DNA from: Rhodoferax sp.
Lineage (GTDB): Bacteria > Pseudomonadota > Gammaproteobacteria > Burkholderiales > Burkholderiaceae_C
Direction: 5' to 3'
Assembly (NCBI GenBank): GCA_024235935.1
Contig: JACKLL010000017.1
Location: 6,820 to 70,819 of the forward strand
DNA length: 64,000 bases
In this document: in pieces, positions 18,366-26,498 of the stretch
How positions within the stretch are numbered: the first letter of the stretch is position 1
How the letters are laid out: each line of letters starts with the position of its first letter
Made by a program: the position numbers and the translations under genes
Notes under the pieces: generated by a model
What the model was told of the DNA's origin: nothing
Database searches by the model: none
Seen by the model: the letters and a program-made list of their open reading frames with translations, nothing else

Positions 18366-19337
18366 TCAAACCAGCCGGGTCGCGGCCGAGTCGTCGGGGA
18401 TCACCCGCTGCGGCGAAACCAGTACCAGGGTCAACACCCGCGCCACCCGGATCGTGGCGCCTGGCCGCACCGCGACCTCGACACCCTTGCTCACCAGCAC
18501 ACCGTCGACTTCGGTCACGCCGTCGGACACGGTGCGCAGGCGGTAGCCATCGGCAAACCGGCGCAATTCGAAATGCCAGCGGCTGATCTGACGCGCGTGC
18601 GCCGGGTCGGATGGCGCCAGCACCACATCGTTCGCACTGGTGCCCTCGTGCTCGCGCAGCCGGCCAAAGCTGACGATGTCCTGCGCCGGCAGTTCGAACT
18701 CTTCCTGCGTCTCCTCGAACCGGACCCGGGTCGGAAACACGGTCTGGTCCCGCCACTCGAAGGCCAGCAATTCGACCTGGCGGCCGACGCCCTTGAGGTC
18801 GACGGGCTCCAGCGCCCGGCATTTCATCCGGTGCACCGGCGACAGTTCCTGGAACACATCGCGGGTCAGGCGCATCTCGCCGGGCCTGGCGGCGGATGCC
18901 ACGCGGGCGCACAGGTTCACCGCATCGCCACTGACCACATCGCCGTCGGCCAGCACCGGGCCGTGGTGCACGCCGATGCGCACCTGCAGCTGGTGGTCGC
19001 GGGCCCGGGCGGCGTTTTCCCGCGAGATGGCCGTCTCGAAAGCAATCAGTGCCGCGATGGCCGCATCGGCACTGGGAAACGCCAGAAAGGCGCCGTCGCC
19101 AGCGGTATCGATGATCCGGCCTCCCTCGGCCGCCAGGCTTTCATGCAGCAAGTCCAGATGCAGCTGCTGCAACTGCCGCCCGGCGGCGTCACCGAACCGT
19201 GCGAAATAAGGCGTGGAGGCGACGATGTCGGAAAACGCCATCGTCATGGGCCGCTCGAAGCGGCGCGTCAGCTCCTGTTGCAGCATGTTTTGCAGCCGAA
19301 TGATGTCGACCATGCCGAGTTTGGAGAGATCTATCAT
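18366..19337 (-). CDS. Class III adenylate/guanylate cyclase with C-terminal FHA domain
   Basis: A 323-residue soluble protein with two domains. Residues about 33-195 are a class III nucleotide cyclase: metal Asp37 (FSDI), second Asp81 (AGDG), and transition-state Asn141 and Arg145 in AVNLCARV. The position that often holds a substrate-selecting Lys (before TAGDG) is Asp78, so purine choice is uncertain. Residues about 222-305 are a forkhead-associated domain (FGR at 224-226; SRWH at 252-255), which binds phosphothreonine. It is divergent from a heme sensor and a Ser/Thr kinase, so the FHA partner is probably in that pair. The ATG at 19337 is preferred; 19349 is possible. Confidence 0.85.
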   Translation of the reverse strand: MIDLSKLGMVDIIRLQNMLQQELTRRFERPMTMAFSDIVASTPYFARFGDAAGRQLQQLHLDLLHESLAAEGGRIIDTAGDGAFLAFPSADAAIAALIAFETAISRENAARARDHQLQVRIGVHHGPVLADGDVVSGDAVNLCARVASAARPGEMRLTRDVFQELSPVHRMKCRALEPVDLKGVGRQVELLAFEWRDQTVFPTRVRFEETQEEFELPAQDIVSFGRLREHEGTSANDVVLAPSDPAHARQISRWHFELRRFADGYRLRTVSDGVTEVDGVLVSKGVEVAVRPGATIRVARVLTLVLVSPQRVIPDDSAATRLV

Positions 19338-19455
19338 GCCCGCCACCATACCCGACGCCGCGTCGGCGTACAAGCAGCCCCTTCGACCACCACGGCTTGC
19401 CGGGAGAACGGGCGCGCCACGACCGGCCCGGGCCGTAGCGCAGCAGGTGCACGCG

Positions 19456-19461
19456 TATACT
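19456..19461 (+). promoter_or_regulatory. Candidate -10 element for the heme-sensor/kinase pair
   Basis: TATACT matches the sigma-70 -10 consensus at five of six bases and lies 69 bases before the heme-sensor ATG. No good -35 is seen 17 bases upstream, so an activator may be needed. Confidence 0.3.
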
Positions 19462-19530
19462 TTCACGGGCTGTCGCAAGCGGGTGCCTGTTCGCCATCCG
19501 TCGACCAATGTCACCCAGGAAGGCTGGACC

Positions 19531-20403
19531 ATGGGACTTCGACTCAAATTCAATCTGGTGCTGCTGCTGGTGTTCGTTCTCGGACTCGGAGTTTCAGGCT
19601 ACGTATCGCACCAGCTGCTGCAGAAGAATGCGCGCGAGGAAGTCCTGCGCACCGCCGGCGTCATGATGGAAGCCGCCATGGCCATGCGTTCCTACACGGT
19701 CGCGCAGGTTCGCCCGCATCTGCGCGTGGTGGAAGGCGAATTCCTGCCCCACAGCGTGCCGGCCTATGCGGCGACCGAGATCATGGGCCAGCTGCACAAG
19801 CAGTACCCGAACTACGCCTACAAGGAAGCGGCCCTGAACCCGACCAACCCGCGTGACCGTGCCGTGGGCTGGGAGGCAGACATCATCAGCGAGTTCCGCA
19901 ACAACACCGACCGCAAGGAATTCTCCGGCATCCGGCTCACGCCGACCGGACCGTCCATGTACCTGGCGCGGCCGTTCCAGATCAAGGACCCGAGCTGCCT
20001 GGCCTGCCACACGACGGCCGAATCGGCACCGCCGGCCATGGTCAAGCTGTATGGCGGCAACAATGGCTTTGGCTGGAAGCTCAACGAGGTGATCGGTGCG
20101 CAGATCGTGTCGGTACCGATGTCGCTTCCGATCGAGAAGGCCGACAGCGCCTTCCTGACCTTCATGGCATCGCTGGCCGGTGTGTTCGCGGTGCTGTTCA
20201 TCATTCTCAACCTGATGCTGTCGGTGCTGATCGTGCGACCGATCCGGCGCATGTCCGCGGCGGCCGACAAGATCAGTGTCGGCGAGCTCGACGTTCCGGA
20301 GCTGAATGAATCGGGCAAGGACGAGGTCGCCGTGCTCGGAAAATCGTTCAACCGGATGCGGCGCAGCCTCGAGAAGGCCATCAGCCTGATCGACGACAAC
20401 TGA
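19531..20403 (+). CDS. Tll0287-like (DUF3365) periplasmic c-heme sensor with HAMP domain
   Basis: A 290-residue membrane protein. One helix near 7-25 and another near 208-233 bracket a periplasmic domain of about 180 residues that carries a single c-type heme site CLACH (156-160). After the second helix comes a HAMP-type segment (PIRRMSAA... about 236-285) ending in the cytoplasm with no output domain. The fold matches DUF3365/Tll0287-like sensors, which resemble PAS gas or redox sensors (known for the family). The ATG at 19531 is followed 16 bases after its stop by a Ser/Thr kinase, so signal transfer through the HAMP helices to that kinase is the natural guess. Confidence 0.85.
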   Translation: MGLRLKFNLVLLLVFVLGLGVSGYVSHQLLQKNAREEVLRTAGVMMEAAMAMRSYTVAQVRPHLRVVEGEFLPHSVPAYAATEIMGQLHKQYPNYAYKEAALNPTNPRDRAVGWEADIISEFRNNTDRKEFSGIRLTPTGPSMYLARPFQIKDPSCLACHTTAESAPPAMVKLYGGNNGFGWKLNEVIGAQIVSVPMSLPIEKADSAFLTFMASLAGVFAVLFIILNLMLSVLIVRPIRRMSAAADKISVGELDVPELNESGKDEVAVLGKSFNRMRRSLEKAISLIDDN

Positions 20404-20419
20404 ATCGGCAGGCCATTGC

Positions 20420-21910
20420 ATGATGCATAGCGAGATCGCGCTACCACCCGGATACCGCCTGCAGGAATACCAGATCGAGTCGACGCTGGGCATCGGCGGT
20501 TTCGGCCTGACCTATCTTGCGACCGATGCCAACCTGAACATGCAGGTGGCGATCAAGGAATACCTGCCCAGCGACCTGGCCTTGCGCAGCGACGACCATT
20601 CGATCCGGTCCAAGTCGGAGCACACACTGGAGAAGTTCAACTGGGGTCGTGCGCGTTTCCTGGACGAGTCCCGCACCCTGGCGTCGTTCCGGCATCCGAA
20701 CATCGTTCGGGTGATGCGTTTCTTCGAGGCCAACCAGACTGCCTACATGGTCATGGAGTTCGTGGCCGGACAGCCACTGAGCGAATGGATCAAGACCCGG
20801 CGCCCGATGGACGCGCATACGCTGGCGGCGGTGTCGCTGGCGCTGCTCGGTGGGGTCGACGTCATCCACCAGTCGGGTTATCTGCACCGCGACATCAAGC
20901 CGAGCAACATCTTCATCCGCCAGGACGGCTCGCCGGTGCTGCTGGATTTCGGGTCGGCCCGCTCGGTACTGGCCGATACCGAGCGCACTGCGATCGTGTC
21001 CCCGGGTTATGCACCGCTGGAGCAATACCATGCGAATGGCAACCAGGGTCCCTGGAGCGACCTGTATGCCATCGGTGCCGTGATGTACTGGATCGTCACC
21101 GGACAAAAGCCACAGGAGGCCACGGCCCGGGTGCCGGCCGACAACATGCCGTCGGCCACTCAGCTGGGCAATCCGGTTTACTACAGCCGGCAGTTGCTGC
21201 AACTGATCGACTGGACGCTGACGCCGGCAGAAAAATCACGTCCGCAAACCGTGGCGGCGCTGCGCCAGCAGCTGGAACAGCATTTCGATCCGTCGGCAGA
21301 CGCGACACAGTCGGTGTTCACGGGCAAGACGGCGTTGCCGGCACAACGGCCGACCCAGCTGCCGACGCACCTGCCGACCGCCACGGCGCAGATACCGACC
21401 GGGACGGCACTTGCATTCGATGCCGCGGTGCTCAAGACCTTGGCCGCGGACCTGGCCGCGCATCTGGGCCCGGTCGCAGCCATCGTGGTGCGCTCGGCGG
21501 CCAGGAAGGCACTGGACCTTGGCCAGCTCGTCCACAACCTGGCCCAGGACATTGCCGATCCGGTGGCACGGGCCGATTTCGTGCGCAAACACCTGCAGCA
21601 CGAACGCAGCGGTACACCGAGCGAGCGTTCACGACCCGCGCATTCGCGCACCAACACCCCGACGACCTCGCTGCCCACCGGGCTCTACCCGCCTGCGTCC
21701 AGGCCGGTGTTCGACGCTGGCACGCTGGCGCGGGCCGAGTCCGAACTGGCGCAATACATCGGTGCGGTGGCCCGGGCCGTCGTCCGCCGCGCAGCGAACA
21801 AGGCGCACAGCGAACAGGAGTTGTTCAGCCTGCTGGCCCAGGAGATCGACGATCCGGTCGGACGCAAGGCATTCCTGCGCAAGGCGATGTCGGTATCGGG
21901 CCGGCCGTGA
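20420..21910 (+). CDS. Hanks-type Ser/Thr protein kinase with C-terminal tandem repeat
   Basis: A 496-residue soluble kinase. The glycine loop GIGGFG (24-29), ATP Lys46, HRDIKPSN (156-163, catalytic Asp158) and DFG (176-178) are all intact, so it should be active. After a Pro/Thr-rich linker (about 300-332) come two homologous blocks of about 61 residues, 333-393 and 431-491, sharing F-D-A, VVR-x-AA-x-K-A and D-P-V-x-R-x-x-F. I cannot name this repeat with certainty. There is no membrane helix, so it must be recruited, perhaps by the heme sensor encoded 16 bases upstream. The FHA-cyclase is an obvious candidate substrate (inference). Confidence 0.87.
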   Translation: MMHSEIALPPGYRLQEYQIESTLGIGGFGLTYLATDANLNMQVAIKEYLPSDLALRSDDHSIRSKSEHTLEKFNWGRARFLDESRTLASFRHPNIVRVMRFFEANQTAYMVMEFVAGQPLSEWIKTRRPMDAHTLAAVSLALLGGVDVIHQSGYLHRDIKPSNIFIRQDGSPVLLDFGSARSVLADTERTAIVSPGYAPLEQYHANGNQGPWSDLYAIGAVMYWIVTGQKPQEATARVPADNMPSATQLGNPVYYSRQLLQLIDWTLTPAEKSRPQTVAALRQQLEQHFDPSADATQSVFTGKTALPAQRPTQLPTHLPTATAQIPTGTALAFDAAVLKTLAADLAAHLGPVAAIVVRSAARKALDLGQLVHNLAQDIADPVARADFVRKHLQHERSGTPSERSRPAHSRTNTPTTSLPTGLYPPASRPVFDAGTLARAESELAQYIGAVARAVVRRAANKAHSEQELFSLLAQEIDDPVGRKAFLRKAMSVSGRP

Positions 21911-21915
21911 TGCGC

Positions 21916-21941
21916 CTGCGGCGCCCGGCCCTCGGGCTGCC
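21916..21941. terminator. Hairpin between convergent kinase and MFS genes
   Basis: GCGGC-GCCCG (21916-21925) pairs with CGGGC-T-GCCGC (21931-21941), a 10-bp stem with one bulged T and a five-base loop, starting six bases after the kinase stop. There is no T-tract. A bidirectional terminator is likely from position. Confidence 0.55.
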
Positions 21942-21955
21942 GCAACCGCCCTCTG

Positions 21956-23155
21956 TCAGTCCGTGCGGGTGTGCGCCGGCAACGCGACGAGCGTGCGGTA
22001 GCTGACCACCAGCGCGAGCAAGGCGCACGCACCGATACCCACCACCATCGGCCGGCTGCTGCCGTCGACGAACTGTCCGACCGCAGCCATCACCACTGCG
22101 CCGGTGACGAACTGCAGCATACCCATCAAGGCCGATGCCGTGCCGGCAATCGGCCCATGCCGATCCAGCGCCAGCACCGCCGTGGCGGGCATCACCAGTC
22201 CGAGAAACCCGAAACCGATGAACAGCAGCGCCAGCATCGGCAGCAGCCGATCGATGCCCAGCAGGTTGAGCACGACCTGCATCAGCATCGCGGCCGCAAA
22301 ACCGACGACCGCCGTCTTGACCAGTCGCTCCAGCCCCAGGCGCTTGCCGAGCCGCCCGGTCAGTTGCGAGCTGCCGATGAACGACGCGGCGTTGATCGCA
22401 AAAACCAGACCGTATTGGCGCGAGCTGAGGCCAAAGTGGTCGATCAGCACGAAAGGCGAGTTCGCCAGATAGGCAAAGAAGCTCGAAACGCCGAACGCCC
22501 CGACGAAGACCAGCCCCAGAAACGTCCGATCGCGCAACAGCACCGCGTACGCAGCCAGCGCGCTGCGCATGCCGCTGTCGGCACGCATCTCGGGCGGACG
22601 GGTCTCAGGCAGGCTGGTGGCCACCATCGCCAGCGCCGCAACGGCGATACCGACGATGACCCAGAAAACGCTGCGCCAGCCGGTGAACTCGACCAGCACG
22701 CTGCCCGCCAGCGGCGCCAGGATCGGCGACACGCTGAACACCAGCATCAGCATCGCCATCACCCGGGCCGCTTCATGGCCGGTATAGAGGTCGCGTACGA
22801 TGGCACGCGGAATCACCACCGCCGCACACGCCCCCAGCCCTTGCACAAAACGCAACACCACCAGCGTCTGGATATCGGGGGCCAGCGCGCAGCCGACGCT
22901 GCCGATGGCAAACAGCGTGAGTCCGAAAAAGATCGGTCGCCGGCGCCCCAGCATGTCCGACACCGGTCCGTAGATGATCTGCCCCGCGCCCATGGCCACG
23001 AAGAACGCCATCAGGCTGGCCTGGACCTCCCCGATCGATGCGCCCAGGTCCTTGCCAATGGACGGCAGGGCCGGCAGATACATGTCGATGGCAAACGGGC
23101 CGACGGCCGACAACAGGCCCAGCACCAGGGCGATGCGCAGGAAACGCGAATCCAT
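21956..23155 (-). CDS. Bcr/CflA family multidrug efflux MFS transporter
   Basis: A 399-residue, 12-helix MFS drug:proton antiporter. The motif-A loop reads GPVSDMLGRRRP, and the RFVQGLGACAAVVIPRAIVRDL segment and the Pro-rich SPILAPLAG block are diagnostic for the Bcr/CflA (bicyclomycin/chloramphenicol) group. It probably exports small toxic molecules from the cytoplasm. The ATG at 23155 opens directly into a short basic N-terminus and helix 1. It is divergent from the pirin gene across 271 bases, which hold the promoters but no recognisable regulator site. Confidence 0.9.
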   Translation of the reverse strand: MDSRFLRIALVLGLLSAVGPFAIDMYLPALPSIGKDLGASIGEVQASLMAFFVAMGAGQIIYGPVSDMLGRRRPIFFGLTLFAIGSVGCALAPDIQTLVVLRFVQGLGACAAVVIPRAIVRDLYTGHEAARVMAMLMLVFSVSPILAPLAGSVLVEFTGWRSVFWVIVGIAVAALAMVATSLPETRPPEMRADSGMRSALAAYAVLLRDRTFLGLVFVGAFGVSSFFAYLANSPFVLIDHFGLSSRQYGLVFAINAASFIGSSQLTGRLGKRLGLERLVKTAVVGFAAAMLMQVVLNLLGIDRLLPMLALLFIGFGFLGLVMPATAVLALDRHGPIAGTASALMGMLQFVTGAVVMAAVGQFVDGSSRPMVVGIGACALLALVVSYRTLVALPAHTRTD

Positions 23156-23426
23156 GAATGGTTTCTAGATTGGGGACAACCTCAGGCGCTCGGCCCGACG
23201 GGGATCGCCATGCAGGCGGTGCGGCTGAAAACGGCCAAGCATAACGAAGAACGACCGAGTCCGCCCAACAAGCCCCCCGGACATTGGCAACCGGCCGGGG
23301 CACGGACGTGCAGATATCACCCAGACCCGACCGAACCGTACCGGACATTGACTGGCCGGCACCGGCCACGCGTGAAATGGACGTAGACTATTTGCCATTG
23401 CCGATGCGCCCTGGCGCAAACCCACC

Positions 23427-24485
23427 ATGCCAAGCCCTTCCCAACCCATCATCAGTGCCCAGGAACTCGGACTGCGCTGGGACACCATCGACCCGTTCCT
23501 GTTCTGCGTCCACCATGACGACCGCTATCCGCAGGGCAACGAGGGCCTGGGCCCGGATGCCTCCCTGGCCGGCCGCGACATCGGGCAGGACTTTGCCGGC
23601 AAGGATGGCTGGCGCATGTACCACGGCAGCACCGTGCCCGGCTTTCCGGCCCATCCGCACCGGGGCTTCGAAACCGTCACCATCGTGCGCGAAGGCCTGA
23701 TCGACCATTCCGATTCGCTGGGGGCGACGGCACGTTTCGGCGGCGGCGACGTGCAGTGGCTGACCGCAGGCCGCGGGATCGTGCACGCCGAGATGTTTCC
23801 GCTGCTGCAGCGGGACCGGCCGAACCGGCTCGAACTGTTCCAGATCTGGTTGAACCTGCCTGCCAGCCACAAGATGGTGGCGCCGCATTTCAAGATGTTC
23901 TGGTCCGAGCAGGTTCCGCACCATCCGTTCCAGGACGCCGCCGGTGCGCGGACCGTCGTCACATCGATTGCAGGTCGGGTGCGCGGAGCCACAGGACCGG
24001 AAGCACCGACGCCGCCACCGGATTCCTGGGCCTCCCAGGACCAGGCCGATGTGGCGATCTGGACCTTGTCCATGGAACCGGGCGCGCGCTGGACGCTGCC
24101 CGCTGCCAGCGGCAAGGGGACCCGGCGGTGCCTGTATTTCTTTGAAGGCCAGAGCCTCGCTGTCGGCCAGCAGCTTGTCGATCGCCATGCCGGCCTGGAG
24201 CTGGCCTGCGACGTCGACGTCGAACTCGTCAACGGCGCGCAGGCGGCGCAACTGCTGATGCTGCAAGGCCGGCCGATTGCCGAACCGGTGGCCCAATACG
24301 GCCCGTTTGTCATGAACACCCAGGCCGAAATCCAGCAAGCCTTTGCCGACTACCAGCGCAGCCGCTTCGGCGGCTGGCCCTGGCCGGACGAGGCACCGGT
24401 GCACGGCGTCCAGCCACGCCGATTTGCCACCCATCCCGACGGCCGCTGTGAGCGGCTGCAGATGCAGAACACCACCCAGGAGTGA
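23427..24485 (+). CDS. Pirin family protein
   Basis: A 352-residue bicupin of the pirin family. The metal ligands are readable: His76 and His78 in AHPHRGFET, and His120 and Glu122 in IVHAEMF. Bacterial pirins act as iron-dependent quercetin 2,3-dioxygenases or as redox-responsive protein partners. This one is longer than the usual 230-290 residues, with an extra Pro-rich insert near 195-210 and a C-terminal extension after the second cupin. The stop is seven bases before the quinol-monooxygenase-like gene, so the two are co-transcribed. Confidence 0.85.
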   Translation: MPSPSQPIISAQELGLRWDTIDPFLFCVHHDDRYPQGNEGLGPDASLAGRDIGQDFAGKDGWRMYHGSTVPGFPAHPHRGFETVTIVREGLIDHSDSLGATARFGGGDVQWLTAGRGIVHAEMFPLLQRDRPNRLELFQIWLNLPASHKMVAPHFKMFWSEQVPHHPFQDAAGARTVVTSIAGRVRGATGPEAPTPPPDSWASQDQADVAIWTLSMEPGARWTLPAASGKGTRRCLYFFEGQSLAVGQQLVDRHAGLELACDVDVELVNGAQAAQLLMLQGRPIAEPVAQYGPFVMNTQAEIQQAFADYQRSRFGGWPWPDEAPVHGVQPRRFATHPDGRCERLQMQNTTQE

Positions 24486-24491
24486 ACACCG

Positions 24492-24794
24492 ATGATTCTT
24501 GAACTCGCCGACATCCGCATCGCACCCGGCCAGAACGCCGCCTTCGAGGAGGCCATCCAGCGTGGGCTGGCCACCGTCATCCGCCATGCCAAGGGCTTTC
24601 AGGGCTTCAAGGTGAACCGGGGCATCGAAAGCAAGGAGCGCTACATCCTGCAGATCTTCTGGGACACGCTGGAAGACCACAACGTGGGCTTTCGGCAGTC
24701 GCCGGCGTTCGCCGAGTGGCGCGCCATCGTCGGCCCGTTCTTTGCCGGCCCGCCGACGGTCGAGCACTTCGAACTGGTCGCCAAGTCCGAATAG
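24492..24794 (+). CDS. Antibiotic biosynthesis monooxygenase (ABM)-domain protein
   Basis: A 100-residue single ABM domain (dimeric ferredoxin-like fold, as in YgiN quinol monooxygenase). Family landmarks are the opening strand MILELADIRI, the helix with NAAFEEAI, the central GFQGFKVNRG strand and the terminal HFELV strand. These proteins act on quinols, heme or aromatic substrates without cofactors, or as sensors. It sits seven bases after pirin and 70 bases before a FAH-family hydrolase, suggesting a small aromatic or quinone-handling unit. Confidence 0.8.
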   Translation: MILELADIRIAPGQNAAFEEAIQRGLATVIRHAKGFQGFKVNRGIESKERYILQIFWDTLEDHNVGFRQSPAFAEWRAIVGPFFAGPPTVEHFELVAKSE

Positions 24795-24864
24795 CTGCAC
24801 TGCGCACCACCGCTCCTTCCGCTTCGGCCAACGTCGCCGGGCTCCATCGCACCAAGAGGTTTTC

Positions 24865-25560
24865 ATGCAGTTTCTGTTTCCCCCGGCCGCGCCGGTATCG
24901 GTCCCGGTCGTCGGCCAGGACATCCGCTTTCCGGTCCACCGCATCTACTGTGTCGGTCGCAATTACGAGGAACACGCCAAGGAAATGGGCTTCACCGGCC
25001 GCGAGCCGCCCTTCTTCTTTCTCAAGCCCGCCGATGCGCTGGTGCTGGTGGCCCCTGGCGAGACGGCCACCATGCCCTACCCCAGCCTGACGAAGAACCT
25101 GCACCACGAGATCGAACTGGTCGTGGCCATCGGTACCGGCGGCAAGAACATCGCAGCCGCGGATGCGCACAAGCACATCTACGGATATGCCGTCGGGCTC
25201 GACATGACGCGCCGCGACCTGCAGGGCGACATGAAGAAGCAGGGCCGGCCCTGGTGCATCGGCAAGGCATTCGACCATTCGGCGCCCATCGGCCCCATCA
25301 CGCCGGCCGCCGATGTGCCTGCGATCAACGATGCCATGATCCACCTCGATGTCAACGGCCAGCAGCGCCAGCACAGCACCATTGGCAAGCTGATCTGGAA
25401 CATTGCGGAAACCATCGAACACCTGTCGGCTGCCTGGGAACTGCAGAGCGGCGACCTCATCTACACCGGAACGCCGGAAGGTGTGGCCGCGGTGGTGACG
25501 GGCGACACGCTGACCGGCTCGGTCGAGGGCCTGCAAGGCATCAGCGTCAAGATCGTCTGA
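24865..25560 (+). CDS. Fumarylacetoacetate hydrolase (FAH) family protein
   Basis: A 231-residue FAH-fold enzyme. Metal-binding carboxylates are visible in HHEIELVVAIG (two Glu) and in VGLDMTRRD (Asp), and the C-terminal LIYTGTPEGVAAV block is typical. The family includes acylpyruvases, 2-keto-4-pentenoate hydratases, oxaloacetate decarboxylases and fumarylpyruvate hydrolase. The opening Y-C-V-G-R-N-Y-x-x-H-A-x-E pattern is most like acylpyruvase/FahD1 or fumarylpyruvate hydrolase. AAGAGG before the ATG at 24865 is a plausible ribosome site. Confidence 0.85.
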   Translation: MQFLFPPAAPVSVPVVGQDIRFPVHRIYCVGRNYEEHAKEMGFTGREPPFFFLKPADALVLVAPGETATMPYPSLTKNLHHEIELVVAIGTGGKNIAAADAHKHIYGYAVGLDMTRRDLQGDMKKQGRPWCIGKAFDHSAPIGPITPAADVPAINDAMIHLDVNGQQRQHSTIGKLIWNIAETIEHLSAAWELQSGDLIYTGTPEGVAAVVTGDTLTGSVEGLQGISVKIV

Positions 25561-25580
25561 CCGCACGGCGCCGTCAAACC

Positions 25581-26126
25581 GTGCTGAGAGGCCACATCAA
25601 ACACTGCCGCAATTGCGGTACTGCCGTTGTCTACCGGGTTCCGGACGACGGAGACACGCGCGAGCGTGCCGTCTGCCCGCAGTGCCACACCATCCACTAC
25701 GAGAACCCGCTGAACGTGGTCGGCACCGTGCCGCATCTGGGCGACAAGGTCTTGCTGTGCAAGCGCAACATCGAACCGCGCAAGGGCAAATGGACGCTGC
25801 CGGCCGGCTTCATGGAACTGGAGGAAACCACGGCGGAAGGTGCCGCCCGTGAAACCGTGGAGGAAGCCGGGGCCAAGTTCGAGATGGAGGGCCTGTTCTC
25901 GATCCTCAACGTGGCGCGGGTCGGACAGGTCCACCTGTTCTACACCGCGCGGCTGCTGTCGGACCAATTCGACCCCGGGCACGAGACCATGGAAACCGGC
26001 CTGTACACCGAGGCCGAGATTCCCTGGGACGAGATCGCGTTTCGCACCGTCAAGGAGACGCTGGAGCACTACTTCGCCGACCGCCGCGCCGGACAACTGG
26101 GCTTTCATGTGATCGACATCGTCTGA
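25581..26126 (+). CDS. NUDIX hydrolase with N-terminal zinc ribbon
   Basis: A 181-residue NUDIX enzyme. Two CxxC pairs (Cys9/Cys12 and Cys32/Cys35) form a zinc ribbon before the NUDIX box at 76-98 (G-x5-E-x7-RETVEEAGA). This layout recalls NudC/YjaD-like NADH pyrophosphatases, but it is shorter and closer to the ADP-ribose pyrophosphatase-like group. No ATG fits, and the best start is GTG at 25581, 20 bases after the FAH gene stop. It is probably the last gene of the pirin cluster, with two hairpins just downstream. Confidence 0.85.
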   Translation: MLRGHIKHCRNCGTAVVYRVPDDGDTRERAVCPQCHTIHYENPLNVVGTVPHLGDKVLLCKRNIEPRKGKWTLPAGFMELEETTAEGAARETVEEAGAKFEMEGLFSILNVARVGQVHLFYTARLLSDQFDPGHETMETGLYTEAEIPWDEIAFRTVKETLEHYFADRRAGQLGFHVIDIV

Positions 26127-26128
26127 GG

Positions 26129-26190
26129 ACCATGCCGCATGGTGGTCCAGCCGCAAGGCAATATGACCCTTGGAGCAGATGGTCCAAGGG
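26129..26190 (+). terminator. Two successive hairpins after the NUDIX gene
   Basis: ACCATG (26129-26134) pairs with CATGGT (26138-26143) around CCG. CCCTTGG (26167-26173) pairs with CCAAGGG (26184-26190) around ten bases. Both are perfect stems starting three bases after the stop. There is no long T-run, so termination is a guess; the second could equally belong to the leader of the next gene. Confidence 0.4.
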
Positions 26191-26220
26191 CCCGCAATGG
26201 CCCGTAGCGGTCAATGGGTG

Positions 26221-26226
26221 TATAAC
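26221..26226 (+). promoter_or_regulatory. Candidate -10 element for the 58-residue membrane protein
   Basis: TATAAC matches five of six -10 consensus bases, about 52 bases before the ATG at 26278. The -35 region is poor. Confidence 0.3.
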
Positions 26227-26277
26227 AATCTGCAGAGCGCACATGTTTGTGTGCGACATGGTGTCGAGGGGACCGAG

Positions 26278-26454
26278 ATGAAACAACAGCATTTCTGGGA
26301 CGTCGACCTGATCGAGCTGGGCAAGCGCTGGCTCGACGACATGGGGACATTCCTGCTGACCGCACTGACCTTCGTCGGCCTGGCCATGCCGGTGCTGATT
26401 CCGACGCTGATCCTGTGGTACCTGTTCTCCATCAACTGGAGCATGAACCCCTGA
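26278..26454 (+). CDS. Hypothetical small single-span membrane protein (58 residues)
   Basis: Starts at ATG 26278 after a GAGGGGA purine stretch (about 26266-26272). The first about 20 residues are charged and Trp-containing (HFWDVDLIELGKRWLDD). The next 30 are a single hydrophobic span with two prolines (about 21-50), and it ends SINWSMNP. I do not recognise the family. It stands alone with its own -10 candidate and converges on the TauE/SafE-like gene of the microaerobic island. It might be a small accessory protein, but no function can be claimed. Confidence 0.55.
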   Translation: MKQQHFWDVDLIELGKRWLDDMGTFLLTALTFVGLAMPVLIPTLILWYLFSINWSMNP

Positions 26455-26498
26455 TCAGGCCGATGCGCCGCGCCGCAGCGGCGGGTGCGCGTGCGCGT

